DNA of 49,367 bases from Stenotrophomonas sp. PS02298 (lineage in GTDB: Bacteria > Pseudomonadota > Gammaproteobacteria > Xanthomonadales > Xanthomonadaceae). This document shows, one piece after another, positions 35,987 through 45,555 of this stretch. The stretch is from NCBI RefSeq assembly GCF_029959445.1, contig NZ_JASCOR010000012.1, positions 1 to 49,367 of the forward strand, given 5' to 3'. The notes beneath the pieces were generated by a model, which worked only from the letters and a program-made list of their open reading frames with translations, searched no databases and had not been told where the DNA came from. Numbering within the stretch: position 1 is the first letter of the stretch; every line of letters begins with the position of its first letter. The translations under genes and the position numbers were made by a program.

Positions 35987-37986
35987 TGAGTACTGCTGCG
36001 CTGGCCCCTTTCATTATCGGGGTTGCTGCCCTGTTGGTGTTTTTCCTTGGTTTGGCTGGCTTGTTCAAAGCCTTCTACAAGAAGGTTGACCAAGGCACCG
36101 CGCTGATCGTGAACGACATGAGTGCGCAACCCAAGGTGCACTTCACCGGCGCCTTGATCATTCCGGTGCTGTACCGCGCCGAGCACATGAAGATCAGCCT
36201 GATCACGTTGCAGGTGGATCGCCGTGGCAAGGAAGGTTTGATCTGCCGCGACAACATGCGTGCCGACATCACCGTGGCGTTCTACCTGCGCGTCAATGAA
36301 ACCCAGGCCGATGTGCTGCGTGTGGCCAAGGCCATCGGTGCAGACCGCGCCTCGGACAAGAACGCGGTGGATGACCTGTTCAACGCCAAGTTCTCCGAAG
36401 CCTTGAAGACCGTGGGCAAGAAGTTCGACTTCACCCAGTTGTTCGAGAAGCGCCAGGAGTTCCGTGACGAGATCATCGCGGTGATCGGCAATGACTTGAA
36501 TGGCTACGCGCTGGAAGACGTGGCCATCGACTATCTGGAGCAGACCCCGAAGTCGCTGCTTGACCCGAGCAACATCCTCGATGCCGAAGGCATCCGCAAG
36601 ATCACCGAGCTGACCGCCGCGCAGAACGTGATCACCAACGAGCTGGCGCAGAACGAGCGCCTGGCCATCACCAAGAAGAATGTCGAGGCCAAGGAAGCCA
36701 CGCTGGCGCTTGAGCGGCAGCAGGCAGAGGCCGAGGCACGCCAGCGCCGCGAGGTGGAAACCATCCGCGCCCGCGAGGAAGCCGAGACCCTTAAGGTGCA
36801 GGAAGAACAGCGCCAGCTGTCCGAGAATGCCCGCATTGAAGCGCAGCAGCTGATCGACATCCGCGACCAGAACCGCCTGCGCGAAGTGGAAGTGGCCGAG
36901 CAGAACCGTCAACGCGCCGTTGCCATCGAAGTCGAGCGCGTCGCCCGTGCGCGCCAGCTGGAGCAGGTCACCACCGATCGTGAAGTGCAGCTGCAGGGCG
37001 TGGAGCGCGACAAGGTGGTCGAGCAGGGCAAGATGGATGTTGCCAACATCACCCGTGAGCGCATCTCCATTGACAAGACCGTGGCGCAGGAAGAAGAGCG
37101 CATCAAGGAAGTGCGCCAGGTATCGGAAGCCGACCGCCTGAAGCAGGTCGCCATCCTCGAAGCCGAGGCGCAGGCGCAGGAAGCCATGCTCAAGCAGGTC
37201 AAGGAGGCCGAGGCCAGCGAAGCAGCTGCCAAGCACCGCGCGGTGGAAATCACCACGCTGGCGCAAGCCGAGTTCGACGCCGCAGGCAAGCAGGCCGAAG
37301 CCAAGAAGGCCTTGGCCGATGGTGTGCGCGCCGAGCGCGCTGCGCCGGGTCTGGCGGATGCCCAGGTCAAGGAAGCCAGCGCGCTGGCCATCGAGAAGGT
37401 CGGTATTGCCGAAGCCCGCGTCGTCGATGCGATGGCCGACGCCAACCTGAAGCAGGGTACTGCCGAAGCCAAGGTGCTGGCCGAGCAGCTGGCCGCGCGT
37501 GCGCAGGGCGAGGAGCAGATGGGCCGTGCCAAGGCAACGGCAACCGAAACGCTGGGCGTGGCCGAAGCCGCGGTCATCGAGAAGAAGCTGTTCGCCGAAG
37601 CCGACGGTTTGACCCGCAAGTTCCAGGCCATCGATTCGCTGGGCGATACCGCACGCGGTCACGAAGAGTTCCGCATGACCCTGGAAACCGGCCTGCGTCA
37701 GGCCCTGGCGGCGATCGACGCCGGCAAGGAAGTGACCAAGGAGAATGCCGAGGTCATCGCCAGTGCGCTGCGCAACGCCAGGATCGACATGGTCGGCGGC
37801 GACGGTGGCATGTTCGAGAACCTGGTCAAGGCGGTCTCGCTGGGCAAGTCGATCGAAGGCCTCACCGACAAGAGCCCGATCGTGCAGGACCTGATGCAGC
37901 GCTACCTGGGCGTGGACATGTCCGCGCGCGGTCTGCCGGCCCGGCGTGGTGCCGATACACCGGCGATGGAATCGGACGCAGGTTGA
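35986..37986 (+). CDS. Flotillin-family (YqiK-like) membrane scaffold protein
   Basis: A 666-residue membrane scaffold. An N-terminal hydrophobic helix (about 7-29) precedes a Band-7/PHB domain (about 35-200, with VDQGTALIVND and NMRADITVAFYLRV). A very long Glu/Ala/Arg-rich coiled coil (about 215-560) full of QAEAEARQR-like steps follows, and then a C-terminal flotillin segment. Flotillins oligomerise and organise membrane microdomains. AAGGAG lies 9 bases upstream of the ATG, which overlaps the preceding stop (TGATG). It is followed after 140 bp by the giant ATPase gene. Confidence 0.93.
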   Translation: MSTAALAPFIIGVAALLVFFLGLAGLFKAFYKKVDQGTALIVNDMSAQPKVHFTGALIIPVLYRAEHMKISLITLQVDRRGKEGLICRDNMRADITVAFYLRVNETQADVLRVAKAIGADRASDKNAVDDLFNAKFSEALKTVGKKFDFTQLFEKRQEFRDEIIAVIGNDLNGYALEDVAIDYLEQTPKSLLDPSNILDAEGIRKITELTAAQNVITNELAQNERLAITKKNVEAKEATLALERQQAEAEARQRREVETIRAREEAETLKVQEEQRQLSENARIEAQQLIDIRDQNRLREVEVAEQNRQRAVAIEVERVARARQLEQVTTDREVQLQGVERDKVVEQGKMDVANITRERISIDKTVAQEEERIKEVRQVSEADRLKQVAILEAEAQAQEAMLKQVKEAEASEAAAKHRAVEITTLAQAEFDAAGKQAEAKKALADGVRAERAAPGLADAQVKEASALAIEKVGIAEARVVDAMADANLKQGTAEAKVLAEQLAARAQGEEQMGRAKATATETLGVAEAAVIEKKLFAEADGLTRKFQAIDSLGDTARGHEEFRMTLETGLRQALAAIDAGKEVTKENAEVIASALRNARIDMVGGDGGMFENLVKAVSLGKSIEGLTDKSPIVQDLMQRYLGVDMSARGLPARRGADTPAMESDAG

Positions 37987-38126
37987 GCGTTGGCGTGCCC
38001 CGCGCGCTTGCACCGCGTGTGGCGTTGATGCGCCGCCTGGCTGGAGCTGGCGGCACACGAGCATGAGGGCGTCGGGGATTCCGTCCCGAGGGCGGAATCT
38101 GCCGATGTCAGAGCAGGGAACAATCG

Positions 38127-41100
38127 ATGGCCGATACAAATCTGGACGCTGCCGCTACGCAGGAAGGCGGCTCCATCGCCGATCAGGCGGTGGCGCAGGG
38201 CGGTGCCTATGAGGTGCTGCGTAAACGTCTGAGTGATCAGGGCGCACGTTTGCGGCAGGTGGTGGACGCGCTGAACCAGCGCCGGCTGCAGGAGTTCGGC
38301 GACAGCCGGATGGAAGTGATCGGGCGCTTTCGCATCCGCAGCGAGAACAACTGCGTTGGCCGCGATGTGGTGCAGGTCGGCGACGACCTGCTGCTGTTCG
38401 GCTACAACGTCTTCATCGGCTTGAAGACACAGACCCGCATCGAGGATGTGTTCGGGCTCTATCGCCTGGTGGACGGTACCGAAGGCTACGACGTCACCCC
38501 GGTGGACCTGAAAAGCAGTTTCCTGGCACAGGCCGGCTTCGTCCACGATTTCGGTGAGCTCTACGCGTATTACAAAAATGCGCGCCTGCTGCAGCTGATC
38601 GTGCGCGACGGCAAGTTGCTGGCTGCGTTCCAGATCGGCGAGCGCAGCACTGATGTGCGCGTGTTCCGCTGGGCGATGGCACCCAGTGGCGAGCTGACCT
38701 ATATCGATGCACGTGGCGAGCGTGATATCGCGCTGCCGCCGCCGTTCGATTTCGAGTGGGCGCGTGCTGGCCGTGACATGCTGATCACCGGCCGCTTCCC
38801 GCACCTCAACATCCTCGACACCATCTTCGTCGAGACCACCGGTGGTGACCTGACCATCAAGGTCGAGAACAATACCGAGACCGGGCAGGGCGTTTACAGC
38901 GAGCCGGTCGAGGACAGCACGCAGTCGGTGGACGACGCGACCATTGACTTCGCCAAGGTCGGCTCGCTGATCCTGCTGAAGATCCAGCCGTACCGCGAGG
39001 ACAGCTGGCGTGGCCTGATCTACAACACGCTGACCGGCAAGGTGGTGCGCAACGACGCCATCGTCCAGGCCTGCGTGCAGCTGCCCGATGACCATGGCGT
39101 CATCTTTCCCGGTGGCTATTACCTGCAAAGCGGCGAGCACAAGGCGTTCGATGCCTCGATGCAGGGCATGCGTTACAAGCGCTCGATCCGCTCGCCGAAC
39201 GGCGAGGACATGTTGTACATCTTCTACGAGCGTGAAGCCGGCAAGTCGGCGCTGTTCGTCTACAACAGCATCCAGCGTGTGCTGCAGAACCCGGTGTTCG
39301 GCATGGGCTACGCCTTCATGCGTGATGGTCGCATGGTCCTGTTCAATGCCGAAAACGAGGAGCCTACCCGCGTCCATCCGATGCAGGTCTGGCAGACCCC
39401 GTTCAGCAGTGATGAATTCGCTGCACATGCACCCACCGGCACCAGCTTCATGGCCCGCATCGGCAATGCCGAGCTGGTGCGTGGCATCTCCAATCTGCTG
39501 GATCTCGGTCGCGAGATCGACAGCCGCGAGGTATCGCTGCCGCGCTACGAGCTGCTGACCCATAACGCGCGCCGTCTGTTCGATACTCACCATTGGCTGG
39601 ATGATGCCAATTGCGACGGTGCGGCAACGCTGCTGCGCGAGATCAGCGCGACCGGCGAATCGATGCTCGATGAGTACGAAAAGGTCGAGAGCATCCGCAA
39701 GCAGTCGGCGCAGGCGATGGCCGAGGTCACCACCGCGCACAAGACGCTGCTTGGGCGGTTGCAGCCACAGAACTGGACGAAGATCGGCGAGTTCGTCGAG
39801 TCGCTCGGCGAGATCGGCAAGCTGCGTGGCCGCCTGCTGACGGTACGTGACTTCCGTTATGTGGATGTTGCCGCCATCGACGCAATGAATGCGTCTTTGC
39901 AGGAGGCGCATGACCGGGTTGGTGCGGCGGCGGGTGAATTCCTTGGCAGCGACAAAGCGCTGCAGCCGTTCGCTGATCGATTGCAGGAGCTGGATGTCGC
40001 CGCGCAGGTGGCACAGACCGCCAAGCAGCTGTCCGAGCAGATCGCGCAGATGCAGGTGATGTCGGGCGATCTGGATATGTTGTCCGAGCTGATGGCCAGC
40101 CTGAAGGTTGACGACGCCGCGCAGCGCACGCGCGTGGTCGAGGCCATTTCCGCCATCTACGCCAAGCTCAACCAGGCGCGCGCACGTGCGGATCAGCGCC
40201 GTCGTTCGTTGGGTTCGGCTGAAGCCGTGGCGCAGTTTGGAGCGCAGTTCTCCCTGTTCAGCCAGGCCATCACCAGTGCGCTGGGTTTGGCGACCGATCC
40301 GGAGCGCGCCGACGAGCAGTTGTCGCGGTTGATGGTGCAGCTGGAAGAACTGGAGAGCCAGTTCGGCGAGCATGAACAGTTCCTTGGCGACATCCTCAAC
40401 AAGCGTGAGGAGCTGCTCGATACCTTCGAGTCGCACAAGCAGACGCTGCTGGATGCGCGCCAGCGCAAGGCACAGTCGGTACTGGACGCAGCCAACCGTA
40501 TCCTTGATGGCCTGGCCAAGCGTACCGAGCGCTTCACCACCGTTGATGAACTGAACGCTTTCTTCGCCGGTGACCCGCTGATCCTGAAGTTGCGTGAGCT
40601 CGCCGATCGCCTGCGCGACTACAAGGACAGCGTCAAGGCCGACGACGTGGAAGCGCGGCTCAAGGGCGTGCGCGACCAGGCGGTGCGGGCGCTGCGTGAT
40701 CGCAGTGATCTGTTCGAAGGCGGCGGCAACATCATCCGTCTTGGCCGACACCGTTTCAGCGTCAACACCCAGCCGCTGGACCTGACCATCCTGCCGCGCG
40801 GCGATGGTCTGGCAGTACATCTCACTGGCACCGACTACTACGAGGCCATTGTCGATCCGGAGCTGGAGGAGCTGCGCGACTATTGGCCGGTGACGCTGGA
40901 TTCGGAGTCAGCCGCGCTCTATCGCGGGGAGTATCTGGCGGGTCTGCTGCTGGATGCGGCCATCAACGGTCGCGATGGCTTGAGTGTCGAGTTGCTGCTG
41001 CGCGAAGCCGCACAAGCCGATGCCTTGGCCAAGCGGGTGCGCGATTTCGCTGCGCCACGTTACCGCGAAGGCTACGAGAAAGGCATTCACGATCACGATG

Positions 41101-43487
41101 CGACGTTGATCCTGCAGGCGGTTCTGCCGCTGTATCAGGCGGCAGGATCACTGGTGCATGCAGCGGGTCCACGCGCGCTTGCCTTGCTGTTCTGGGCGCG
41201 CGAGGGCAAGCGCGAGGAAGTGAGCCAGTGGTTGGAACGCGCCGCCGGTGCGTTCGCCATCGCCAAGCTGTTCAATGTGCGGGACGGGCTTGATGCCTTG
41301 CGCACGGAGATCGCATCGGCGTTGGCGGCCTTCCAGGACGAGCATGGCTTGCCGTTCGACAGCGGCGTGCCAGCCTTGGCTGCCGAGTACCTGCTGGCGG
41401 AGCTTGGCAACGGCGAGCCAACCTTCTCCTTCAGTGGCTACGCGCGGCAGCTGCTCGGCGGCCTGCGCGAACAGCTGCAGGCTGCCGGGCAAGCGGATGC
41501 ATTTGATCGCAGCCTGCAACGTCTGAACACGCGACTGGCCCTGCAATGGGCGCAGGCGCTGCAATGGTTGCAGGCAATGTGTGGCCAGCCGAAGTTTGCC
41601 GCCATGGCCGGCTATGTGCCGGAAGCCGCTGCGATGCTGCTCGGCGAACGGGCTTTGCGCAGCCAGGTACGCGAGGTGACCTTGATCGCCGATGTCGGTG
41701 GCCTGCTCGGTGAGCATGCGCGCGTCGCCCAAGGCCACCCGCAGTTGGCGGTGGATGATTTCCTGCAGCGCTGGCAGTCGCATCGCCGCCAGTTCCAGCC
41801 CGGTTTCGAGCGCTACCAGGCGCTGCGCCATCGCATCAGTGCGCGCGAACGCGATTCGCTGCGGCTGAGCGAATTCCAGGCGCGGCCGCTGAGCTCGTTC
41901 GTTCGCAACAAGCTGATCAATGACGTCTACCTGCCCATCATCGGTGACAACCTCGCCAAGCAGATGGGCACGGTGGGCGAGAACAAACGCAGCGACCTGA
42001 TGGGCCTGCTGATGATGATCAGCCCGCCCGGTTACGGAAAAACCACATTGATGGAATACGTGGCCAACCGGCTTGGCCTGGTCTTCATGAAGATCAACGG
42101 CCCGGCGCTGGGCCATGAAGTGCGCTCGCTGGACCCGGAGCAGGCACCGGATGCTACCTCACGACAGGAACTGCACAAGCTCAATCTGGCGCTGGAGATG
42201 GGCAACAACACCATGCTGTATGTCGACGACATCCAGCACACCCATCCGGAGTTCCTGCAGAAATTCATTTCCCTGTGTGACGGCACCCGTCGCATCGAGG
42301 GCGTGTGGAAGGGCCGCACCAAGACCTATGATCTGCGTGGCAAGAAATTCTGCGTGGTGATGGCAGGCAACCCGTATACCGAGTCCGGTGAAGTGTTCAA
42401 GGTGCCGGACATGCTGGCCAACCGTGCCGATATCTACAACCTCGGTGATGTACTCGGCGGCATGGAAGAGGCCTTCAAGCTCAGCTACATCGAGAACAGC
42501 CTGACCTCCAGCCAGGTGTTGGCGCCGATGGCAACCCGTGACCTGGCCGACCTCTACCTGCTGGTCGACAAGGCTGGCGGCAAGGAGGTGTCGACCAATG
42601 CACTCAGCCACGCTTACAGCGGTGCGGAGATCAACGAGATCGTCGCCACCTTGCAGCGGCTGATGCAGGTGCGCGAGGTCGTGTATCGGGTCAACCAGCA
42701 ATACATCGCCAGCGCCGCGCAGGCCGACAAGTACCGGGTCGAGCCGCCGTTCCGCCTGCAGGGCAGCTACCGCAACATGAACAAGCTGTCGGAGAAGATC
42801 TCGCCGGTGATGAATGCCGCCGAGCTGCAGCAGCTGGTCACCGACCATTACCTCGGCGAGTCGCAGCTGCTGACCAGTGGCTCCGAGGAAAACCTGCTCA
42901 AGCTGGGTGAGCTGCGCGAGGTATTGGATGCGACGCAGGTGGCGCGCTGGGAGCAGATCAAACGCGACTTCATGCGCGACAAAGCGATGGGCGGCGACGA
43001 TGCCGACACTGGTGCGCGCATGGTCGCGCAGCTGGCCGATATTGCCAGTGGGCTGCAGGGCCTGCGTGCTGATGAGCCAGCGCCGGTTGCACCGCTCGCG
43101 CCGCAGGTCGAGGTGCCGTGGGAGCAGATCGTGGCCTTGTTGCAGTCGGTTGCCGAGCGTCCCGCAGCGGTGGTCGCAGCACCGCCAGCTGCCGTGGCGC
43201 CGGTTGCACCAGTGCAGGATCTGACCCCGTTGTTGCAGGTATTGGCGACAGCCCAGCAGCGCCAGGGCGAGGTTGGCGATGCACTGGCCGGCCTGGCTAC
43301 GCAGCTGCAGGAGTGGCTGTCCAAGGACGGCGGTGCGGGCAGCAAGCCAGCACCGCGCGTGCGGCGCGCGCGCACGCCGGAAGAGAAGGCGTTGGACGAA
43401 GCGCTGATGCGGCATTTCTACGGCGGCAACGTGGTGGTGCCGGGGCAGCAGGGCAGTCGTGGCAATGAAGCGCCGGACGATGCCTGA
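38127..43487 (+). CDS. Giant AAA ATPase, DUF3686 'DNA repair ATPase' type
   Basis: A 1786-residue protein. Residues 1-480 are beta-rich (repeated short strands such as RGLIYNTLTGKVV and MLYIFYEREAGKSALFVYN), matching what databases call DUF3686. About 505-860 is coiled coil. A second beta segment (GNIIRLGRHRF, about 867) and a long helical part follow. The AAA module is at about 1285-1480: Walker A PPGYGKTT (about 1301), Walker B-like MLYVDDIQH (D1367/D1368; second position Asp, not Glu), and the sensor-like VVMAGNPYTES. An Ala/Pro-rich linker (about 1650-1700) leads to a basic tail. The 'DNA repair' label is a database name; nothing here shows DNA binding. AGGGA precedes the ATG by about 9 bases. 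Next to flotillin and TelA genes. Confidence 0.85.
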   Translation: MADTNLDAAATQEGGSIADQAVAQGGAYEVLRKRLSDQGARLRQVVDALNQRRLQEFGDSRMEVIGRFRIRSENNCVGRDVVQVGDDLLLFGYNVFIGLKTQTRIEDVFGLYRLVDGTEGYDVTPVDLKSSFLAQAGFVHDFGELYAYYKNARLLQLIVRDGKLLAAFQIGERSTDVRVFRWAMAPSGELTYIDARGERDIALPPPFDFEWARAGRDMLITGRFPHLNILDTIFVETTGGDLTIKVENNTETGQGVYSEPVEDSTQSVDDATIDFAKVGSLILLKIQPYREDSWRGLIYNTLTGKVVRNDAIVQACVQLPDDHGVIFPGGYYLQSGEHKAFDASMQGMRYKRSIRSPNGEDMLYIFYEREAGKSALFVYNSIQRVLQNPVFGMGYAFMRDGRMVLFNAENEEPTRVHPMQVWQTPFSSDEFAAHAPTGTSFMARIGNAELVRGISNLLDLGREIDSREVSLPRYELLTHNARRLFDTHHWLDDANCDGAATLLREISATGESMLDEYEKVESIRKQSAQAMAEVTTAHKTLLGRLQPQNWTKIGEFVESLGEIGKLRGRLLTVRDFRYVDVAAIDAMNASLQEAHDRVGAAAGEFLGSDKALQPFADRLQELDVAAQVAQTAKQLSEQIAQMQVMSGDLDMLSELMASLKVDDAAQRTRVVEAISAIYAKLNQARARADQRRRSLGSAEAVAQFGAQFSLFSQAITSALGLATDPERADEQLSRLMVQLEELESQFGEHEQFLGDILNKREELLDTFESHKQTLLDARQRKAQSVLDAANRILDGLAKRTERFTTVDELNAFFAGDPLILKLRELADRLRDYKDSVKADDVEARLKGVRDQAVRALRDRSDLFEGGGNIIRLGRHRFSVNTQPLDLTILPRGDGLAVHLTGTDYYEAIVDPELEELRDYWPVTLDSESAALYRGEYLAGLLLDAAINGRDGLSVELLLREAAQADALAKRVRDFAAPRYREGYEKGIHDHDATLILQAVLPLYQAAGSLVHAAGPRALALLFWAREGKREEVSQWLERAAGAFAIAKLFNVRDGLDALRTEIASALAAFQDEHGLPFDSGVPALAAEYLLAELGNGEPTFSFSGYARQLLGGLREQLQAAGQADAFDRSLQRLNTRLALQWAQALQWLQAMCGQPKFAAMAGYVPEAAAMLLGERALRSQVREVTLIADVGGLLGEHARVAQGHPQLAVDDFLQRWQSHRRQFQPGFERYQALRHRISARERDSLRLSEFQARPLSSFVRNKLINDVYLPIIGDNLAKQMGTVGENKRSDLMGLLMMISPPGYGKTTLMEYVANRLGLVFMKINGPALGHEVRSLDPEQAPDATSRQELHKLNLALEMGNNTMLYVDDIQHTHPEFLQKFISLCDGTRRIEGVWKGRTKTYDLRGKKFCVVMAGNPYTESGEVFKVPDMLANRADIYNLGDVLGGMEEAFKLSYIENSLTSSQVLAPMATRDLADLYLLVDKAGGKEVSTNALSHAYSGAEINEIVATLQRLMQVREVVYRVNQQYIASAAQADKYRVEPPFRLQGSYRNMNKLSEKISPVMNAAELQQLVTDHYLGESQLLTSGSEENLLKLGELREVLDATQVARWEQIKRDFMRDKAMGGDDADTGARMVAQLADIASGLQGLRADEPAPVAPLAPQVEVPWEQIVALLQSVAERPAAVVAAPPAAVAPVAPVQDLTPLLQVLATAQQRQGEVGDALAGLATQLQEWLSKDGGAGSKPAPRVRRARTPEEKALDEALMRHFYGGNVVVPGQQGSRGNEAPDDA

Positions 43488-44202
43488 TGTGACGCCGCCA
43501 GTGTTGCCGCCGCCACCGCAGCCGCCGCTGCAAGCCGATGATGCGCTGGCCGTGGCCAGCTACGGCGCGGAACTGCTGGCCGCGGTGGAACAGTTGCTTG
43601 CCAACGCACCGGCTGGCACGGCCGCTGCGCGGCTGGTCGCGGAGATGAACAACATCCGCGAAGCGATGTCGGCAGCGGATGCTCGTCATATCCGTCGTTC
43701 GGTGGGTTTGCTCGGCCGCTTGCTGGGTCGCGATGTCGAGGCACAGGCACGAGCCGAACAACTGGCGACCCAACTCGACGTCTGCCTGCTGCGTGCCGAT
43801 GCCTGTCTAGAGGCTTTGCAGCAGGAGCTGGGCGAGCATCTGCTGCAGGCGACCCGGGTTCAGATGGCTGTGGCGGCCATCGATGACTGGGCGGTTGCCG
43901 GCGAGGCAGTTCGTCCGCCGGACGAGCCAATGGCGCAGGCTGCGCTGCAGCGACGGCTGCAGCATCTGCGCGGGCTGGCCCGCCTGCGCGACAGCGAGGC
44001 CGGGCAGTTGCGCTTGCTGCATGCGCAGGGCGTGGAGCTGGTCGAGCGCTATCTCCGCATCCGTGATGTGCTGCTGCCGCTATGGCGGCAGCGAAGCCTG
44101 GCCGGTCGTGCCGCCGACAAGCAGGCCCAGCTGGCGCAAGCCAATGAGGCGCAGGCGCGGATTCTCGACGAGGTGGCAGCGATGCAGGCTAGACTGCGCT
44201 GA
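43480..44202 (+). CDS. Short TelA-like protein
   Basis: A 240-residue soluble helical protein with a proline-rich N-terminus (PPVLPPPPQPP). Its C-terminal third carries the same signature as the TelA protein encoded next door: RLLHAQGVELVERYLRIRD then LPLWRQR, against RLIQANAIQLIEKFNAVRD then IPSWKRQ. It therefore appears to be a shortened, divergent TelA relative lacking the N-terminal part. Starts at 43459 (GTG), 43465 (ATG) and 43480 (ATG) are all possible; 43480 gives an 8-bp overlap with the ATPase stop, suggesting translational coupling. Function unknown. Confidence 0.72.
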   Translation: MPDVTPPVLPPPPQPPLQADDALAVASYGAELLAAVEQLLANAPAGTAAARLVAEMNNIREAMSAADARHIRRSVGLLGRLLGRDVEAQARAEQLATQLDVCLLRADACLEALQQELGEHLLQATRVQMAVAAIDDWAVAGEAVRPPDEPMAQAALQRRLQHLRGLARLRDSEAGQLRLLHAQGVELVERYLRIRDVLLPLWRQRSLAGRAADKQAQLAQANEAQARILDEVAAMQARLR

Positions 44203-44265
44203 GAACCATCCTGCACATGATTGCTCGCGCGCCGCGTCGCGCCACTTGCTCAAGGAGAACTGCTG

Positions 44266-45363
44266 ATGACCCAGGACACTTTGCCGCTGCCGGCCGGCCC
44301 TTCCGCCGATGTTGATGGCACCATGCTGGTCGCCTTGGGCCTGAGCGAAGCGGATCGCCCGCAGATCGCGCAGATCGTGCGCACGCTGGACGACATCAGC
44401 CCGGGCAACCTGCACGTATTCGGCCGCGAGGCGGCGGGCAAGAGTGCGGCCTTCTCCAGCCAGTTGCTGGACCATGTGCGCAACCGCGACCTGGATGCCT
44501 CGGGCGAGAAGCTCGGTGAGGTGGTGCGTATTGCCCGCTCGCTGAAGCTGGACGGTTTGAACGAGCGTTCCAAGGTGCCGGTGATCGGTGGCCTGATCGA
44601 CCGCATGCGCGCCTCCAAGGGCGAGCTGGTGCAGAAATTCAGCGACACCAACCAGCAGATCGAACAGTTGCTGCGTGACGTTGGCGCACAGCAGGCGCAG
44701 ATGGGCCAGCGCGTCGGTGAGTTTGATCGCATGCATGCCATCGTCCGCGACGAACGGCAGAGCCTTGGCCTGCACATCGCCGCTGGCAAACAGCGCCTGG
44801 CCGAACTCAGCAACGAGTTGCACGCGCTGGTTGGTCTGGAAGATCCGCAGTCGCGCATTCGGCGTGGCGAGATCGATAACGCGATCCGCCTGCTCGACAA
44901 GCGCGTGGGTGATCTGACGGTGATGCAGCATGCGGCTGACCAGTCGTTGCCGATGATCCGCCTCATCCAGGCCAATGCGATCCAGTTGATCGAGAAATTC
45001 AACGCCGTGCGCGACATCACCATCCCGTCGTGGAAGCGCCAGTTCGCCATCCAGCTGTCGCTGGGCGAGCAGAAGAACGCGGTGGATCTGTCCAATGCCA
45101 TCGACGATGCCACCAATGAACTGATGCGCCGCAACGCCGACCTGATGCGGCAGACCTCGGTGGAAACGGCCAAGGCCAACCAGCGTGCAGTGATCGATGT
45201 CGCGACACTGCGCCATGTGCATGAGCAGCTGATCGCCACCGTGGAAGAGGTGCGCAGCATCCACCGCGAAGGCATGCAGCAGCGGCAGCAGGCGGAAGTC
45301 GAGTTGGCGCGTCTACGTGAGGACGTGCAGCAGCGGCTGGCACAGCCGACGCAAGGCAGCTGA
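44266..45363 (+). CDS. TelA-family (toxic anion resistance) protein
   Basis: A 365-residue almost wholly helical protein of the TelA/XpaC family. Typical blocks are RSLKLDGLNERSKVPVIGGL, the central RLIQANAIQLIEKF (R232) followed by TIPSWKRQFAIQ, and ATNELMRRNADLMRQ. The family is linked to tellurite and other toxic-compound or envelope stress resistance, with no agreed biochemical mechanism. The start ATG 44266 has AAGGAG 8 bases upstream. It is the last gene of the block; the stop is followed at once by intergenic repeats. Confidence 0.9.
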   Translation: MTQDTLPLPAGPSADVDGTMLVALGLSEADRPQIAQIVRTLDDISPGNLHVFGREAAGKSAAFSSQLLDHVRNRDLDASGEKLGEVVRIARSLKLDGLNERSKVPVIGGLIDRMRASKGELVQKFSDTNQQIEQLLRDVGAQQAQMGQRVGEFDRMHAIVRDERQSLGLHIAAGKQRLAELSNELHALVGLEDPQSRIRRGEIDNAIRLLDKRVGDLTVMQHAADQSLPMIRLIQANAIQLIEKFNAVRDITIPSWKRQFAIQLSLGEQKNAVDLSNAIDDATNELMRRNADLMRQTSVETAKANQRAVIDVATLRHVHEQLIATVEEVRSIHREGMQQRQQAEVELARLREDVQQRLAQPTQGS

Positions 45364-45364
45364 A

Positions 45365-45555
45365 TGTAGGAGCGGCGTCAGCCGCGAAACCACTGATGCG
45401 TCAGATACAGCTGACGCCAGCGCTGTTGCCCCCTCCCTTTGCCGAAGACAAGGCTTGGCTCCCTCCCTTTTGCGTAGCAAAGGGGAGGGCTGGGGAGGGG
45501 TAAGCTCTCAGGCCTTTCAAGCATTGCCAGCTTCGCAGCTGACGCCACTCCCAGA
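45365..45555. repeat. Composite of intergenic repeats between TelA and LysR genes
   Basis: A TGTAGGAGCGGCGTCAG-type unit (45365-45388) begins 2 bases after the telA stop. A degenerate inverted copy (CTTCGCAGCTGACGCCACTC) lies at 45531-45555. Between them is a different palindrome, CCCTCCCTTTTGC / GCAAAGGGGAGGG (about 45461-45489). The area looks like nested repeat insertions. It marks the right edge of the flotillin/AAA/TelA block. No gene is seen. Confidence 0.72.

Noticed and set aside
37902-40820. A 972-codon minus-strand frame opposite the giant ATPase
   Set aside because: It is antisense to a protein with recognisable coiled-coil and beta regions and shows no domain of its own.
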